A DNA stretch of 64,000 nucleotides from Actinoplanes sp. KI2 (GCF_025630775.1 NZ_JAOSZE010000015.1:1-64000); one strand, 5' to 3'. Positions 1 to 8,990 are shown, counted from the stretch's first letter. Notes: generated by a model from the letters alone, not told the origin. Numbers and translations: made by a program.

Positions 1-12
1 ATATGTTCTAAG

Positions 13-1197
13 ATGCTCGGCGTGGCCATCCTGCACGCCGATCTGGACGCGTTCTATGCGTCCGTCGAGCAGCGTGACGATCCTGCGCTGCGTGGGCGTC
101 CGGTGCTGGTCGGCATGGGCGTTGTGCTCGCCGCCAGCTATGAGGCCAAGGCGTGTGGGGTCAGCACGCCGATGGGGCTGACCCAGGCTCGGGCGCTGTG
201 CCCGCGCGCGGTCGTGGTGCCGCCGCGCATGCAGGCGTATGCCGCGGCCAGCAAGGCGGTCTTCGAGATCTTCCGGGATACCACCCCGGTCGTCGAGGGG
301 ATCTCGATCGACGAGGCGTTTCTGGACGTGTCGGGGCTGTACAAGATTCGGGGGCCGGCCCGGGAGATCGCGGCCCGCCTGCGCTCCGACGTCCGGGAGA
401 AGGTCGGTCTGCCGATCACGGTCGGTATCGCCGGCACGAAGTTCCTGGCGAAGGTCGCCAGCGGCGTCGGCAAGCCGGACGGCCTGCTCGAGGTGCCGCC
501 TGGCAAGGAGCTGGAGTTCCTGCACCCGCTGCCGATCGAGCGGCTCTGGGGCGTCGGGCCGGTCACCTCGGGCAAGCTCCGCAAACACCAGATCACCACG
601 GTCGGCCATGTGGCCCGGGTCGGCGAGGCGGCGCTGGTCGCCCTGCTCGGCGCGCACCACGGCCGGCATCTGCACGCGCTCGCGCACAACCGCGACCCCA
701 GACGGGTACGGGTCGGCCACCGCCGCGGCTCGATCGGCTCGCAGTGCGCCCTCGGGCGGCGACCCCGCCCGTTCGCCGAGATCGATGCCACCCTCGCCGC
801 CCTGGTCGACCGGGTGACCCGCCGCATGCGTGGTGCCCGCCGGGCGGGCCGGACGGTGACCCTGCGGCTGCGCTTCGACGACTTCGGGCGGGCCACCCGC
901 TCCCGCAGCATGCTCAAGGCCACCATGCAGACCCGGGCCATCCTCGAGACGGCGCGCGCCCTGCTGGAGGAGGCCCGCCCGCTGATCGAGACTCGCGGAC
1001 TGACGCTGGTCGGCGTCGCGGTCAGCAACCTGGACAGCGACGGCAACGTGCAGCCGTCGCTCTTCGACGAGCTGGCCGACGACAGCCTGGATGTGGCGAT
1101 GGACGCGGTTCGCGACCGGTTCGGCGCCAAGCTGCTGACCCGGGCCGCGACCCTCGGCCGCGACCTCAACCCGTCCGTCCCGATCCTGCCCGATTAG
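13..1197 (+). CDS. dinB: DNA polymerase IV (Y-family translesion polymerase)
   Basis: A 394-residue Y-family polymerase for error-prone bypass of damaged template bases in the cytoplasm. The N-terminal ILHADLDAFYASVEQR block carries the first catalytic Asp (D10), and SIDEAFLD supplies the second acidic pair (D100-E101). A helix-hairpin-helix thumb (LWGVGPVTSGKL) and a C-terminal little-finger region follow, so the length is normal for the family. The reading frame stays open to the window edge, but the start at LGVAILHAD fits homologues. The gene converges on its neighbour: its TAG and the neighbour's TAA share bases 1195-1196. No beta-clamp motif was assigned. Confidence 0.95.
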   Translation: MLGVAILHADLDAFYASVEQRDDPALRGRPVLVGMGVVLAASYEAKACGVSTPMGLTQARALCPRAVVVPPRMQAYAAASKAVFEIFRDTTPVVEGISIDEAFLDVSGLYKIRGPAREIAARLRSDVREKVGLPITVGIAGTKFLAKVASGVGKPDGLLEVPPGKELEFLHPLPIERLWGVGPVTSGKLRKHQITTVGHVARVGEAALVALLGAHHGRHLHALAHNRDPRRVRVGHRRGSIGSQCALGRRPRPFAEIDATLAALVDRVTRRMRGARRAGRTVTLRLRFDDFGRATRSRSMLKATMQTRAILETARALLEEARPLIETRGLTLVGVAVSNLDSDGNVQPSLFDELADDSLDVAMDAVRDRFGAKLLTRAATLGRDLNPSVPILPD

Positions 1198-2153
1198 GCG
1201 CCGACCCGGCTCCGGCCGTTGGCGTCGTGCCAGGTGAGGACCCGCAGGGCGCGCAGCGTGTTCCACCGGCTGGGCCGGCCGTCGCCGTCCTCCAGCGCGA
1301 AGTGCACCTTGCCGCGGTGCGTGTTCTCCAGCGGCCAGGCGCCGTCGGGCTGCCGCTTCGAGCGGACCACCTCGACGGCCTCGGTCACCCGCGGGTCGGG
1401 CGGGTCGCCGGCCGCGCGGAAATGCTCCAGCCCGCGCAGCACGTCGTAGTGCCAGCGCGGCGGGAACGAGAGCCGCAGGTAGTCGTCGCGGGCGGGCGCA
1501 CCGGTGCTCCGGCGCCGGAAGAGGTTCCGTTCGAGCAGGTACTCCTCGCCGCGCCGCCGCGCCTTCGTCACCTCGGCCGGGTTGCCGTTCGCTCGCTCGT
1601 ACGCCAGCAGCCCCTCCAGGACGTTGATCGTCGAGTCGAACGACGAGCGGGTCGAGCCGAACTCGGCCTCGCAGTTCCACCCGCCGTCCGCCAGCTGCCC
1701 GGTCAGGAGACGCTCGACGATCCCGCGCACGTCATGTCCGAAATAGACACCCAAGCTCACGGTGCGGCCGTTGATGCACGGCTCGCCCTCGCCGTAAAAG
1801 AGCGGCTCGCCGTTGTAGTCCCACCGGCTGCCCTCGGCGGCCCGTGCCACGGCAGCCCGGACGCGTTCGTCGGCCGGATCGGCCCCGAACAGGTAAAGCA
1901 GCATCAGGGTCGGTTCGGTGGCGGTCCAGGGCTGGCCGTCGGGGCCGGGGCCACTGCTGCCCGCCGGGAAGAGCGAGCCGCCGTCCCACTGGCCGTCCGG
2001 ATCCTGCCGGTCGAGGAGCCGGGCGCCCCAGCCCTCGCCGGCGACCCGCGCGCGCTCGGTCGCCACCACCTCGTCGGTCGCGCCCGCGAGATCGCGCAGC
2101 ACCTGCCACCGAATGGCCGGGTCCGACTCGAGCAGCCACTCCAGAACGGTCAC
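1194..2153 (-). CDS. Squalene cyclase/prenyltransferase-like alpha-alpha toroid protein
   Basis: A 319-residue soluble protein with several QDPDGQWDGG / DGGWNC / QPDGAWPLE-type segments, which resemble the QW repeats of the prenyltransferase and squalene-hopene cyclase alpha/alpha toroid. It is much shorter than a true squalene-hopene cyclase (about 600 residues or more), and I see no DxDD catalytic motif. It is therefore a fold-level assignment only, of a kind often annotated as a hypothetical protein in actinomycetes. It converges with dinB, and no operon partner is evident. The substrate is unknown. Confidence 0.75.
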   Translation of the reverse strand: MTVLEWLLESDPAIRWQVLRDLAGATDEVVATERARVAGEGWGARLLDRQDPDGQWDGGSLFPAGSSGPGPDGQPWTATEPTLMLLYLFGADPADERVRAAVARAAEGSRWDYNGEPLFYGEGEPCINGRTVSLGVYFGHDVRGIVERLLTGQLADGGWNCEAEFGSTRSSFDSTINVLEGLLAYERANGNPAEVTKARRRGEEYLLERNLFRRRSTGAPARDDYLRLSFPPRWHYDVLRGLEHFRAAGDPPDPRVTEAVEVVRSKRQPDGAWPLENTHRGKVHFALEDGDGRPSRWNTLRALRVLTWHDANGRSRVGA

Positions 2154-2328
2154 CGCCCGAGACTAAGCCCCACCCGCCACGGCCGGGGGCTGTGCCACCC
2201 ACTTCAGCCCGGCGGTCGCGCTACGGCCCGGACTCCCCGCTCAGCTCGCGGGGCTCATCGGGGACTCGTGCCCCACCGTACGTTCTCGGGAAGTTCCGGA
2301 ACCAAACGCTGAGCTGCACCGAGTCGCA

Positions 2329-2340
2329 GAAAGCGCTTCC
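2329..2340. promoter_or_regulatory. LacI-family operator 1 upstream of GH16 gene
   Basis: GAAAGCGCTTCC, with a perfect AAGCGCTT core (2331-2338). It lies in the 316-bp gap between the toroid gene and the GH16 gene and shares the AGCGCT centre with two further sites at 2396 and 4284. AGCGCT-centred palindromes are typical of actinobacterial CebR-type LacI repressors. The assignment to the LacI protein encoded downstream is inferred. Apart from the two operators I see no gene in this gap. Confidence 0.7.
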
Positions 2341-2395
2341 CGCGCTGCTACCAGGCATTGACAGCCGCAATCAGGGCAGTTCAGAGTGTCGTCAT

Positions 2396-2407
2396 AAGAG
2401 CGCTTTC
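2396..2407. promoter_or_regulatory. LacI-family operator 2 upstream of GH16 gene
   Basis: AAGAGCGCTTTC, an imperfect palindrome with the same AGCGCT centre as the sites at 2329 and 4284. It is 67 bp centre-to-centre from operator 1 and about 63 bp before the GH16 start, which suits repression, possibly cooperative. Confidence 0.68.
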
Positions 2408-2469
2408 ACAGCCCGTTCCCCGACGGGACGCCGCTCATCCCCAATGGTCATTCCCCATAGGAGTCGTCC

Positions 2470-4236
2470 ATGACATCCCCCCTGGACGGGCTCGCGACGC
2501 GCCGCAGACGGCCGTCACCTGCTCGATTCCTCGCCTTCACCGCCGGATTGGCCGGCCTGTTGGCGACCTTCCTGATCGCCAATTCCCCCACGGCGGAAGC
2601 GGCCGAGGTGATCGTCTCGCAGGGCAAGACGGCCACCGCGTCGTCGACCGAGGTGGCCGGCGCCTACCTGCCGTCGGAGGCGGTGGACGGCAACAACGGC
2701 ACCCGGTGGGCCAGCTCGTGGTCGGCCGCGCAGTGGTGGCAGGTCGACCTCGGCGCCACCACGTCGGTGAGCCGGATCGCGATCAACTGGGAGGCCGCGT
2801 ATGCGACCGCCTTCACCATTCAGTTCTCGACCGACGGCGCCAACTACTCTCAGGCGTACGCGACGACTACCGGAACCGGTGGCCAGCAGAGCATCACGGC
2901 GAGCGGTAACGCCCGGTACGTCCGGATCAACCTGACCACTCGGGCGCTTTCGAACTACGGGTACTCCTTCTGGGAGTTCCAGGTCTACTCAGGCGGCACG
3001 ACCACCACCCCGCCCACGACCCCGCCCACGACCCCGCCCACCTCGTCCGGCGGGGCGAAACTGCTCTCCTACAACAAGCCGGCGAGGGCCTCCACGGAGC
3101 AGAACGACGCGCAGTGCCAGCCGTGCACCGCGGACAAGGCCTTCGACAACGACCCGGCGAGCCGCTGGGCCACCAACCCGACGACCGGCTGGGTCGACCC
3201 GGGCTGGATCTACGTCGACCTCGGCGCCACCGCCCAGGTCAGCCAGGTCGTCCTGCAATGGGATCCGGCCTACGGCAAGGCGTACCAGATCCAGGTCTCC
3301 GGCGACGCGGCGAACTGGACGACGATCTACTCGACCACCACCGGTGACGGCCTCAAGGATGTCATCAACGCCACCGGATCGGGGCGCTACGTGCGGATGT
3401 ACGGCACGGCTCGGGGCGGGCCGTACGGCTACTCGCTGTGGGAGTTCAGCGTCTACGGAACCGGCGGCAACCCGCAGGCTCCGCCGGCCAAGCCGGCCGA
3501 CCCGACGTTCCCGGCCACCCGGCTGGTCTTCGACGACGAGTTCAACGGCGGGTCCGGATCCGGCGTGGACACCTCGAAGTGGACGATCGACCCGGGTACG
3601 GGACAGAACGGCGAGCAGGAGTACTACACCAACGGCAACAACGCCGCGATGGACGGACAGGGACATCTGGTGATGACCGCCCGTAAGGAGACCGTGGGCG
3701 GCCGCGACTACACGTCACACCGGATGAACACGGGCGGCAAGTTCACCTTCCAGTACGGCCGGGTCGAGGCCCGCATCAAGGTGCCGAAGGGCCAGGGTTT
3801 CTGGCCGGCGTTCTGGATGATGGGCGCCGACTTCCTCACCGGGCGGCCGTGGCCGTACAACGGCGAGGTCGACATCATGGAGATCCTCGGCAAGGACACG
3901 TTCACCTGCTACTCGACGCTGCACGCGCCGATGTACAACGGCGGCGGCGGGTACGGCCAGTCGTACAAGGCCGCCGGGAACGCCGATCTGTCCGCTGATT
4001 TCCACACTTATGCTGCCGAATGGGACAGCAAGGGCATCCGGTTCTTCCTGGATGGCACGCTGGTCTTCAACGCGAACAAGGACACCGTGGAGAACACCAG
4101 GGGCGCGTGGATCTACGACCACCCGTTCTACATCATTCTCAACCTGGCGGTCGGCGGTGACTGGCCGGGCGCGGTCGACGCCACCACGCCGTTCCCGTCG
4201 CAGATGCTGGTCGACTACGTTCGCGTCTACCAGTGA
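2470..4236 (+). CDS. Secreted GH16 beta-1,3-glucanase with two F5/8 type C (discoidin) domains
   Basis: A 588-residue secreted glycoside hydrolase. A twin-Arg-rich N-terminus plus hydrophobic stretch ends near residue 44 (AEAA). Two F5/8 type C carbohydrate-binding domains follow (about 46-175 and 200-330), separated by a TTPP-repeat linker. The GH16 catalytic domain spans about 345-588. The GEVDIME active-site motif gives nucleophile E466, D468 and acid/base E471, typical of laminarinases and endo-beta-1,3-glucanases. The likely role is extracellular breakdown of beta-1,3-glucans such as fungal wall or storage polymer. The start has an AGGAG box 7-8 nt upstream. Two AGCGCT operators precede it and a LacI gene follows, suggesting induction by oligosaccharide. 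The exact substrate is inferred. Confidence 0.93.
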   Translation: MTSPLDGLATRRRRPSPARFLAFTAGLAGLLATFLIANSPTAEAAEVIVSQGKTATASSTEVAGAYLPSEAVDGNNGTRWASSWSAAQWWQVDLGATTSVSRIAINWEAAYATAFTIQFSTDGANYSQAYATTTGTGGQQSITASGNARYVRINLTTRALSNYGYSFWEFQVYSGGTTTTPPTTPPTTPPTSSGGAKLLSYNKPARASTEQNDAQCQPCTADKAFDNDPASRWATNPTTGWVDPGWIYVDLGATAQVSQVVLQWDPAYGKAYQIQVSGDAANWTTIYSTTTGDGLKDVINATGSGRYVRMYGTARGGPYGYSLWEFSVYGTGGNPQAPPAKPADPTFPATRLVFDDEFNGGSGSGVDTSKWTIDPGTGQNGEQEYYTNGNNAAMDGQGHLVMTARKETVGGRDYTSHRMNTGGKFTFQYGRVEARIKVPKGQGFWPAFWMMGADFLTGRPWPYNGEVDIMEILGKDTFTCYSTLHAPMYNGGGGYGQSYKAAGNADLSADFHTYAAEWDSKGIRFFLDGTLVFNANKDTVENTRGAWIYDHPFYIILNLAVGGDWPGAVDATTPFPSQMLVDYVRVYQ

Positions 4237-4243
4237 GAGGCAA

Positions 4244-4269
4244 GGGTGCCGCCGCCGGCGGCGGCACCC
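4244..4269 (+). terminator. Strong GC hairpin after the GH16 gene
   Basis: A perfect 26-bp palindrome with a 13-bp arm starting GGGTGCCGCCGCC, beginning 8 nt after the GH16 stop. There is no T tract, as is usual for actinomycete terminators. It lies immediately before the third operator and the LacI gene, so it separates the two transcripts. Confidence 0.75.
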
Positions 4270-4283
4270 CCGCCGCACCCCAT

Positions 4284-4295
4284 GAGAGCGCTCTC
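4284..4295. promoter_or_regulatory. LacI-family operator 3 (autoregulatory)
   Basis: GAGAGCGCTCTC, a perfect 12-bp palindrome 33 bp before the ATG of the LacI regulator. It is the most symmetrical of the three AGCGCT-centred sites and is probably the autoregulatory site. Its position also argues against the longer reading of the regulator starting at 4233, which would place the operator inside the coding region. Confidence 0.75.
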
Positions 4296-4328
4296 CGCGG
4301 CTCCCGGCCCGGTGCTATAACAGACCGC

Positions 4329-5375
4329 ATGAATTCCCGGACCGCGCGCGGTGGTCAGCACCCGACGATGGACCAGGTGGCCGAGGCGGCCGGCGTCTCC
4401 CGGGCCACCGTGTCCCGCGTGATCAACGGCGCCCCCAGCGTGGACGCGAAGATCCGCGAAATGGTCCAGCGGGCGATCGCCGAGACCGGCTACGTCCCGA
4501 ACGTCGCCGCGCGCAGCCTGGTCACCCGCCGGTCGAACTCGGTGGCCCTGGTCATCAGCGAGCCGGACCGCCCCGACAACAACTCGTTCCTGAACCGCAT
4601 CTTCACCGACCCCTACTTCGGCCGCATCACCGCCGGCGCGACCAGCGCCCTACGCCCGCACGACATCCACCTGGTCGTCATCCCTACCGACTCGACCGAC
4701 CATCATCAGGTGATCCGCTATCTGCGGCAGGGGCACGTCGACGGGGTGCTGCTGATCAGCAGCCACGAACAGGACACGTTGCCCCGGCAGGTGCACGACC
4801 TGGGCATTCCGGCCGTGGTCTCGGCCCGCCCGACCTCCCCGATCGCGGTCAGCTTCGTCGACGTCGACCAGCGGCTGGGCGCCCGGCTCGCGGCCGATCA
4901 CCTGCTGGCCCGCGGCTGCCGCCGGCTGGCGACCATCAGCGGTCCGCTGGACATTCCGTCGGGGCTCGACCGCCTGTCCGGCTACCGCGACTACCTGGCC
5001 GCCCGCGGGTTCGCCTCGGTGCCGTCGGTCGAGGGCGACTTCACCCGCTCGGGCGGGGAGTCGGCGGCCCGCTCGCTGCTTGGGGACCATCCCGACATCG
5101 ACGGCCTGTTCGTCGCCAACGACCTGATGGCCGAGGGCGCGTTGCGGGCGGTGCAGGATCTCGGGCGCCGGGTGCCGGACGACATCGCGGTGGTGGGGTT
5201 CGACGACAGCACCGCGGCGCTGGACTGCCGGCCGTTGCTGACCACGGTTCGCCAGCCGGTCGAGGAGATGGCGGCGGAGATGGCCGAGGTGCTGCTGGCT
5301 CACATCGCCAGTCCGGGGCGGTTGCCGCGCTCGGTGACCTTCCAGCCGACCCTCATCGTTCGGGAATCGGCCTGA
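4329..5375 (+). CDS. LacI-family transcriptional regulator
   Basis: A 348-residue repressor. The N-terminal helix-turn-helix reads TMDQVAEAAGVSRATVSRVING, followed by the hinge segment YVPNVAARSLVTRRSNSVALV and a periplasmic-binding-protein-like sugar-sensing domain (about 65-345). I chose the ATG at 4329. An in-frame upstream start at 4233 exists but would read through the GC hairpin and the operator. By position it should control the adjacent GH16 beta-glucanase and itself through the three AGCGCT palindromes. The inducer is unknown, probably a glucan oligomer. Its 3' end overlaps the convergent Trypco1 gene by 23 bp. Confidence 0.93.
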   Translation: MNSRTARGGQHPTMDQVAEAAGVSRATVSRVINGAPSVDAKIREMVQRAIAETGYVPNVAARSLVTRRSNSVALVISEPDRPDNNSFLNRIFTDPYFGRITAGATSALRPHDIHLVVIPTDSTDHHQVIRYLRQGHVDGVLLISSHEQDTLPRQVHDLGIPAVVSARPTSPIAVSFVDVDQRLGARLAADHLLARGCRRLATISGPLDIPSGLDRLSGYRDYLAARGFASVPSVEGDFTRSGGESAARSLLGDHPDIDGLFVANDLMAEGALRAVQDLGRRVPDDIAVVGFDDSTAALDCRPLLTTVRQPVEEMAAEMAEVLLAHIASPGRLPRSVTFQPTLIVRESA

Positions 5376-5691
5376 CCGACGGGCCGGCTGCCGCGCCCGT
5401 CGGGTCCCAGGCCAGGGTCACCTCGAAGTTGCCCTCGGTCGCCGCCTTCGCGACCAGCCAGGTCATCGTGCCGGTGACCTTGACGCCGAACTTCACCTCG
5501 ACCCGGTCCGGTGCCATCTCCTTCACCTGGTCGAGCACCGCGCGGGCGGCCGCCACGGCCGGCTCCATCGCGACGCGCACTCGGCCGATCACCTCGTCGG
5601 CGGAGGTGGCGGGGGTGAACCCGTCGACCGGCTCGATCTCGAACGAGACCGCGACATCGTCCACCGCGTACGTGACGACCTGTGACGTCAT
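5353..5691 (-). CDS. Trypsin-co-occurring domain (Trypco1 / CU044_2847 family) protein
   Basis: A 112-residue small protein ending in VEVKFGVKVTGTMTWLVAKAA and FEVTLAWDP, which match the conserved C-terminal half of the Trypco1 (CU044_2847) family. This family is described from actinobacterial conflict-type gene neighbourhoods, often beside trypsin-like proteases or NTPases. No catalytic residues are expected and it is probably a binding or adaptor module. The start is the ATG at MTSQVVTYAVDD; a GTG at 5742 would add 17 residues. A subtilase lies 1.7 kb away, but no trypsin-like peptidase is in the window. The partner is unknown. Confidence 0.8.
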   Translation of the reverse strand: MTSQVVTYAVDDVAVSFEIEPVDGFTPATSADEVIGRVRVAMEPAVAAARAVLDQVKEMAPDRVEVKFGVKVTGTMTWLVAKAATEGNFEVTLAWDPTGAAAGPSVRPIPER

Positions 5692-5762
5692 GACCACCAC
5701 CCCGTCCGACTTGGCGTCAGCGTACAAGCCACGGATGGTCACGCCGCCGATACGGCGCGATG

Positions 5763-7289
5763 TCAGGCGTAGACCACGCGATCGCGGCCGGCGTTCTTGG
5801 CCTGATACAGCCGCCGATCCGCCTCGGCCAGCAGGTCGCTCTGATCGCTGCCGTCGCCGGGCACGGTGCTCGCCGCCCCGATGCTGACCGTGACCGGCAG
5901 CTCGCCGGTGATCGATGACCAGGCGTGCGCCTTGATCCGTTGCCGGATCGCCTCGAGCCGGGCGGCGGCTCCGACGGCCGGCAGCACCATGAGGAACTCC
6001 TCGCCACCCAGGCGGGCCACCCAGCATTCCGGCGCGGTCGCGAGCAGCCTGGCCACCGCGACCAGCACCTTGTCCCCGGCGTCGTGCGACACGGTGTCGT
6101 TGATCCGCTTGAAGTGGTCGAGGTCGAGCAGCGCCACGGTGAGCCGGCGGCCGGCCGCCTCCGCCTCGGCGATCGCCTGCGGCAGCCGCTCGTTGACGTA
6201 GCGCCGGTTGTAAAGGCCGGTGAGCGGGTCGCGGCGGGCCTGCTCGCGGTAGCGCTCGGCGTCGCGGCGGGCCTCGGCCGTCTCCAGCATCGCCTGCCGG
6301 GTGCGGGCCCGGGCCTCCTGCTGCGAGTTGCGCTGCTCCTCGCTCGCGATATGGAACTGTTTGTAGTGCTCGAAGGCGTCCTGGAAGTCGCCGGTCGCCG
6401 CGAACAGCTCCGCCTGCTCGGCCAGCACCAGCACGCGTACGGCGGCCAGCTCGTTCTCGTCGCAGAGCCGGCGGCATCGGTCGAGGCTGTCGCGGGCCCG
6501 GTCGAGCGCGCCGAGATGCCGTTGCGCCCGCGCCAGGGTGAGCGCCGCGTAGGCCGCGTCGTGCACCTCGAACCAGGGCGGCCCGTCGTACACGTCGCGA
6601 AGGGTTCGCTCCGCGTCGGCGTACCGGCCCAGGGCGATCTGCACGTTCGCGATGGTGTCCCGCTCGGCGATCAGGAAGTCCCGGCCGAGCGCCGCGGCCG
6701 ATTCGTGCATCCGCTCGACCACGGCCCAGGCGACCTCGATGTCGCCGAGTTCAAACTCCTGGTAGGCCAGGTTGTTGAGCACAATCATCCGCCGCGCCTC
6801 GTCGCCGTGCTCCACGGCGATCCGTTCGGCCTGGAGGTTGCGCTGCCGCGCCGCGTCCGGGGACCCCGTCTCGGCAAGCGCGTTGGACAGCCGCAGCAGG
6901 CACAGGATGCGGAGGCCGGGCAAGGCATCGTCGTCCAGCAGCTCGACGGCGGACAGCATGTGCTCCAGGCTCGCGGCCTGGTCGCCCAGGTAGTGATGGG
7001 TCAGCGCCAGGTGGTAGTGGGTGCGGGCGAGAAGCGGCCGGCAGCCGTGCCGTCCGGCCCAGTCGTGGACGGCGAGAAAGACGGTGGCCGCGGCGTCCAC
7101 GTCGCCGGCCCGCTGGCGCATGTCGGCCTGCACCAGGCGGGCCCGATGGGCGAGCACCACCTCGCCGGCTCGCTCCGCCGCCTCCGCGACCGCCGTCGCC
7201 CGGGCCAGGATGGCCTCGACGTCGTAGCCGGCATGGTTCTCCAGCTCGTCGACGTCGGTCGCGAGGTCAGCCTGGGCGAGAGCGGTCAC
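5763..7289 (-). CDS. Cytoplasmic TPR-GGDEF diguanylate cyclase
   Basis: A 508-residue soluble protein. Residues 1-330 are alpha-helical tetratricopeptide-like repeats (ALALTHHYLGDQA-type segments). A short coiled coil (EARARTRQAMLETAEARRDAERYREQA) leads into a GGDEF domain starting at RDPLTGLYNRRYV. The active-site signature is GGEEF at 428-432, an active variant. The residues five before it are PECW, not RxxD, so the usual product-inhibition I-site is missing. The predicted role is synthesis of c-di-GMP under a protein-protein input. The GTG start at TALAQADL is the best available. It is divergent from the subtilase, with 138 bp between starts. Confidence 0.9.
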   Translation of the reverse strand: MTALAQADLATDVDELENHAGYDVEAILARATAVAEAAERAGEVVLAHRARLVQADMRQRAGDVDAAATVFLAVHDWAGRHGCRPLLARTHYHLALTHHYLGDQAASLEHMLSAVELLDDDALPGLRILCLLRLSNALAETGSPDAARQRNLQAERIAVEHGDEARRMIVLNNLAYQEFELGDIEVAWAVVERMHESAAALGRDFLIAERDTIANVQIALGRYADAERTLRDVYDGPPWFEVHDAAYAALTLARAQRHLGALDRARDSLDRCRRLCDENELAAVRVLVLAEQAELFAATGDFQDAFEHYKQFHIASEEQRNSQQEARARTRQAMLETAEARRDAERYREQARRDPLTGLYNRRYVNERLPQAIAEAEAAGRRLTVALLDLDHFKRINDTVSHDAGDKVLVAVARLLATAPECWVARLGGEEFLMVLPAVGAAARLEAIRQRIKAHAWSSITGELPVTVSIGAASTVPGDGSDQSDLLAEADRRLYQAKNAGRDRVVYA

Positions 7290-7427
7290 CCCCGAGCTAT
7301 CGGCCGGAAGGCGACGAGTTGCGGGCCGATGCCGAGTGAGCTTGATCACATCGATTCGGCTCAAGTGCGGCGGGACGCAGCCGACGGTCAACGCGATCGC
7401 AACCGAGAAGCTACGGAGGGATGCGGC

Positions 7428-8930
7428 GTGGTGCTGACCAGAACGATGATGAGGGCAGCGATAGCGGCGGTGCTGCCGCTGAGCCTGGCAGGGGTCGGGA
7501 CGGTCGTGACCGCGGCGCCGGCCGCGGCTTCCGGCAGCAACCGGCCGGGCGGCTGGCAGAACTCGGCGACCGGCACGACGGGGCCCACCTCGCTCAAGGA
7601 CGTCCGGTCGATCATCGGGGCGGACACCGGCGTCGCGTCCTTGCTGACCGGAGCGGGCGTCGGCGTGGCGCTGCTGGACACCGGCGTGGTGCCGGTGAGC
7701 GGGCTGCCGGCCAAGCAGATCGTCAACGGGCCCGACCTGTCCTTCGAGTCGCAGGCGGACGGCCTGCGCTACCTCGACTCGTACGGGCACGGCACCCACA
7801 TGGCCGGCATCATCGTCGGCAACGACACGGCGAGCGGCAGCAAGGGCCTCGCGCCCGGGGCCAAGCTGACCTCGGTCAAGCTGGGCACGGCGAACGGTGC
7901 GGTCGACGTCTCCCAGGTGATCGCCGCGATCGACTGGGTCGTCGCCAACAAGGACGCCGACCCCGCCAACCCGATCCGGGTCATCAACCTCTCGTACGGC
8001 TCCGGCGGCAACCCGTCCTCCACGACCGACCCGCTGCAGTTCGCGGTCGAACAGGCGTGGAAGGCCGGGATCGTGGTCGTCGCGGCGGCCGGCAACGACG
8101 GCGCCGCGGCCGGGACGCTGGACGACCCGGCCACCGACCCGTTCGTTCTCTCGGTCGGCGCCGCCGACACCAACGGCACGGTGAGCACGGCCGACGATGA
8201 GGTCGCCGAGTTCAGCAGCAGCGGCTCGGCCGCCCGGCCGGTCGACGTGCTCGCGCCCGGCGAGTCGATCATCTCGCTGCGTGACCCAGGATCGAGCATC
8301 GACGTCGACTACCCGGCGGCCCGCGTCGGCGACACTCTCTTCCGTGGGAGCGGCACCTCGCAGGCCACCGCGATCACCTCGGCCGCGGTTGCTCTGCTGC
8401 TGCAGGCCCGGCCGTGGCTCACCCCGGACCAGGTGAAGAACCTGCTCAAGCGAGGCACGAGCCTGACCGGGAGCAGGACCACCGAGCTCAACGTCGGCAA
8501 GGCGCTGGGCCTGATCGCGGACCCGAGCAGCACCCAGAAGTTCCGGGCCTCGACCGGCAACGGCAAGCTCGACGACGCTCGCGGCGACAGCCGGGTGCTC
8601 AGCAACAACATCCCGCTCAGCGGCGAGAACAGCGTCTGGGGCCCGTTCCGCAGCGCGAACTGGGCGGCCTTCGCGGCTCAGAAACGCTCCTGGGTCCGCG
8701 GGACCTGGATGGGCTCGACGATCGCGGGCACCGGTTGGACCGGCGCGTCGTGGGCCTCGAAGACGTGGGGCGCGGCCGCCTGGGCCGGCGGCCCGTGGGG
8801 CGGCACGCCGACCTGGTCCGACCCGAGCTGGAGCATCCGGCGCTGGTCGAGCGCGCGCTGGTCGACCACCGACTGGAGCGGCGCCCGGTACACCGCGGGC
8901 GTGGACTGGGCCACCTCGACCTGGGGATGA
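7428..8930 (+). CDS. Secreted S8 subtilisin-like serine protease with Trp-rich C-terminal tail
   Basis: A 500-residue secreted serine protease. The signal peptide covers about 1-36 (MMRAAIAAVLPLSL then AAPAAAS). The catalytic triad is D84 (ALLDTGV), H121 (YGHGTHMAG) and S311 (GSGTSQAT), with an oxyanion Asn in AAAGNDG. The last 80 or so residues carry about 15 Trp residues spaced 4-8 apart (SWVRGTWMG, GPWGGTPTW, RRWSSARWS). This tail lies beyond the protease domain and suggests wall or glycan binding or a self-assembling repeat. The GTG start at 7428 has GGAGGG 7 nt upstream. A strong hairpin follows the stop. Confidence 0.93.
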   Translation: MVLTRTMMRAAIAAVLPLSLAGVGTVVTAAPAAASGSNRPGGWQNSATGTTGPTSLKDVRSIIGADTGVASLLTGAGVGVALLDTGVVPVSGLPAKQIVNGPDLSFESQADGLRYLDSYGHGTHMAGIIVGNDTASGSKGLAPGAKLTSVKLGTANGAVDVSQVIAAIDWVVANKDADPANPIRVINLSYGSGGNPSSTTDPLQFAVEQAWKAGIVVVAAAGNDGAAAGTLDDPATDPFVLSVGAADTNGTVSTADDEVAEFSSSGSAARPVDVLAPGESIISLRDPGSSIDVDYPAARVGDTLFRGSGTSQATAITSAAVALLLQARPWLTPDQVKNLLKRGTSLTGSRTTELNVGKALGLIADPSSTQKFRASTGNGKLDDARGDSRVLSNNIPLSGENSVWGPFRSANWAAFAAQKRSWVRGTWMGSTIAGTGWTGASWASKTWGAAAWAGGPWGGTPTWSDPSWSIRRWSSARWSTTDWSGARYTAGVDWATSTWG

Positions 8931-8937
8931 GGGTAGA

Positions 8938-8973
8938 AGCGGCGGCGGGCGCAACGGAGCGTCCGCCGCCGCT
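8938..8973 (+). terminator. Hairpin after the subtilase gene
   Basis: An 11-bp perfect stem AGCGGCGGCGG / CCGCCGCCGCT around a 14-nt loop, starting 7 nt after the stop. It lies 17 nt before the next GTG start, so it could also attenuate the downstream gene. Confidence 0.7.
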
Positions 8974-8990
8974 GGCGTTACGGTGGCGGA

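Noticed and set aside
153-2312. A 719-codon plus-strand frame crossing dinB
   Set aside because: It overlaps dinB in another frame and the toroid gene on the other strand, with low-complexity Arg/Pro/Gly content; a shadow.
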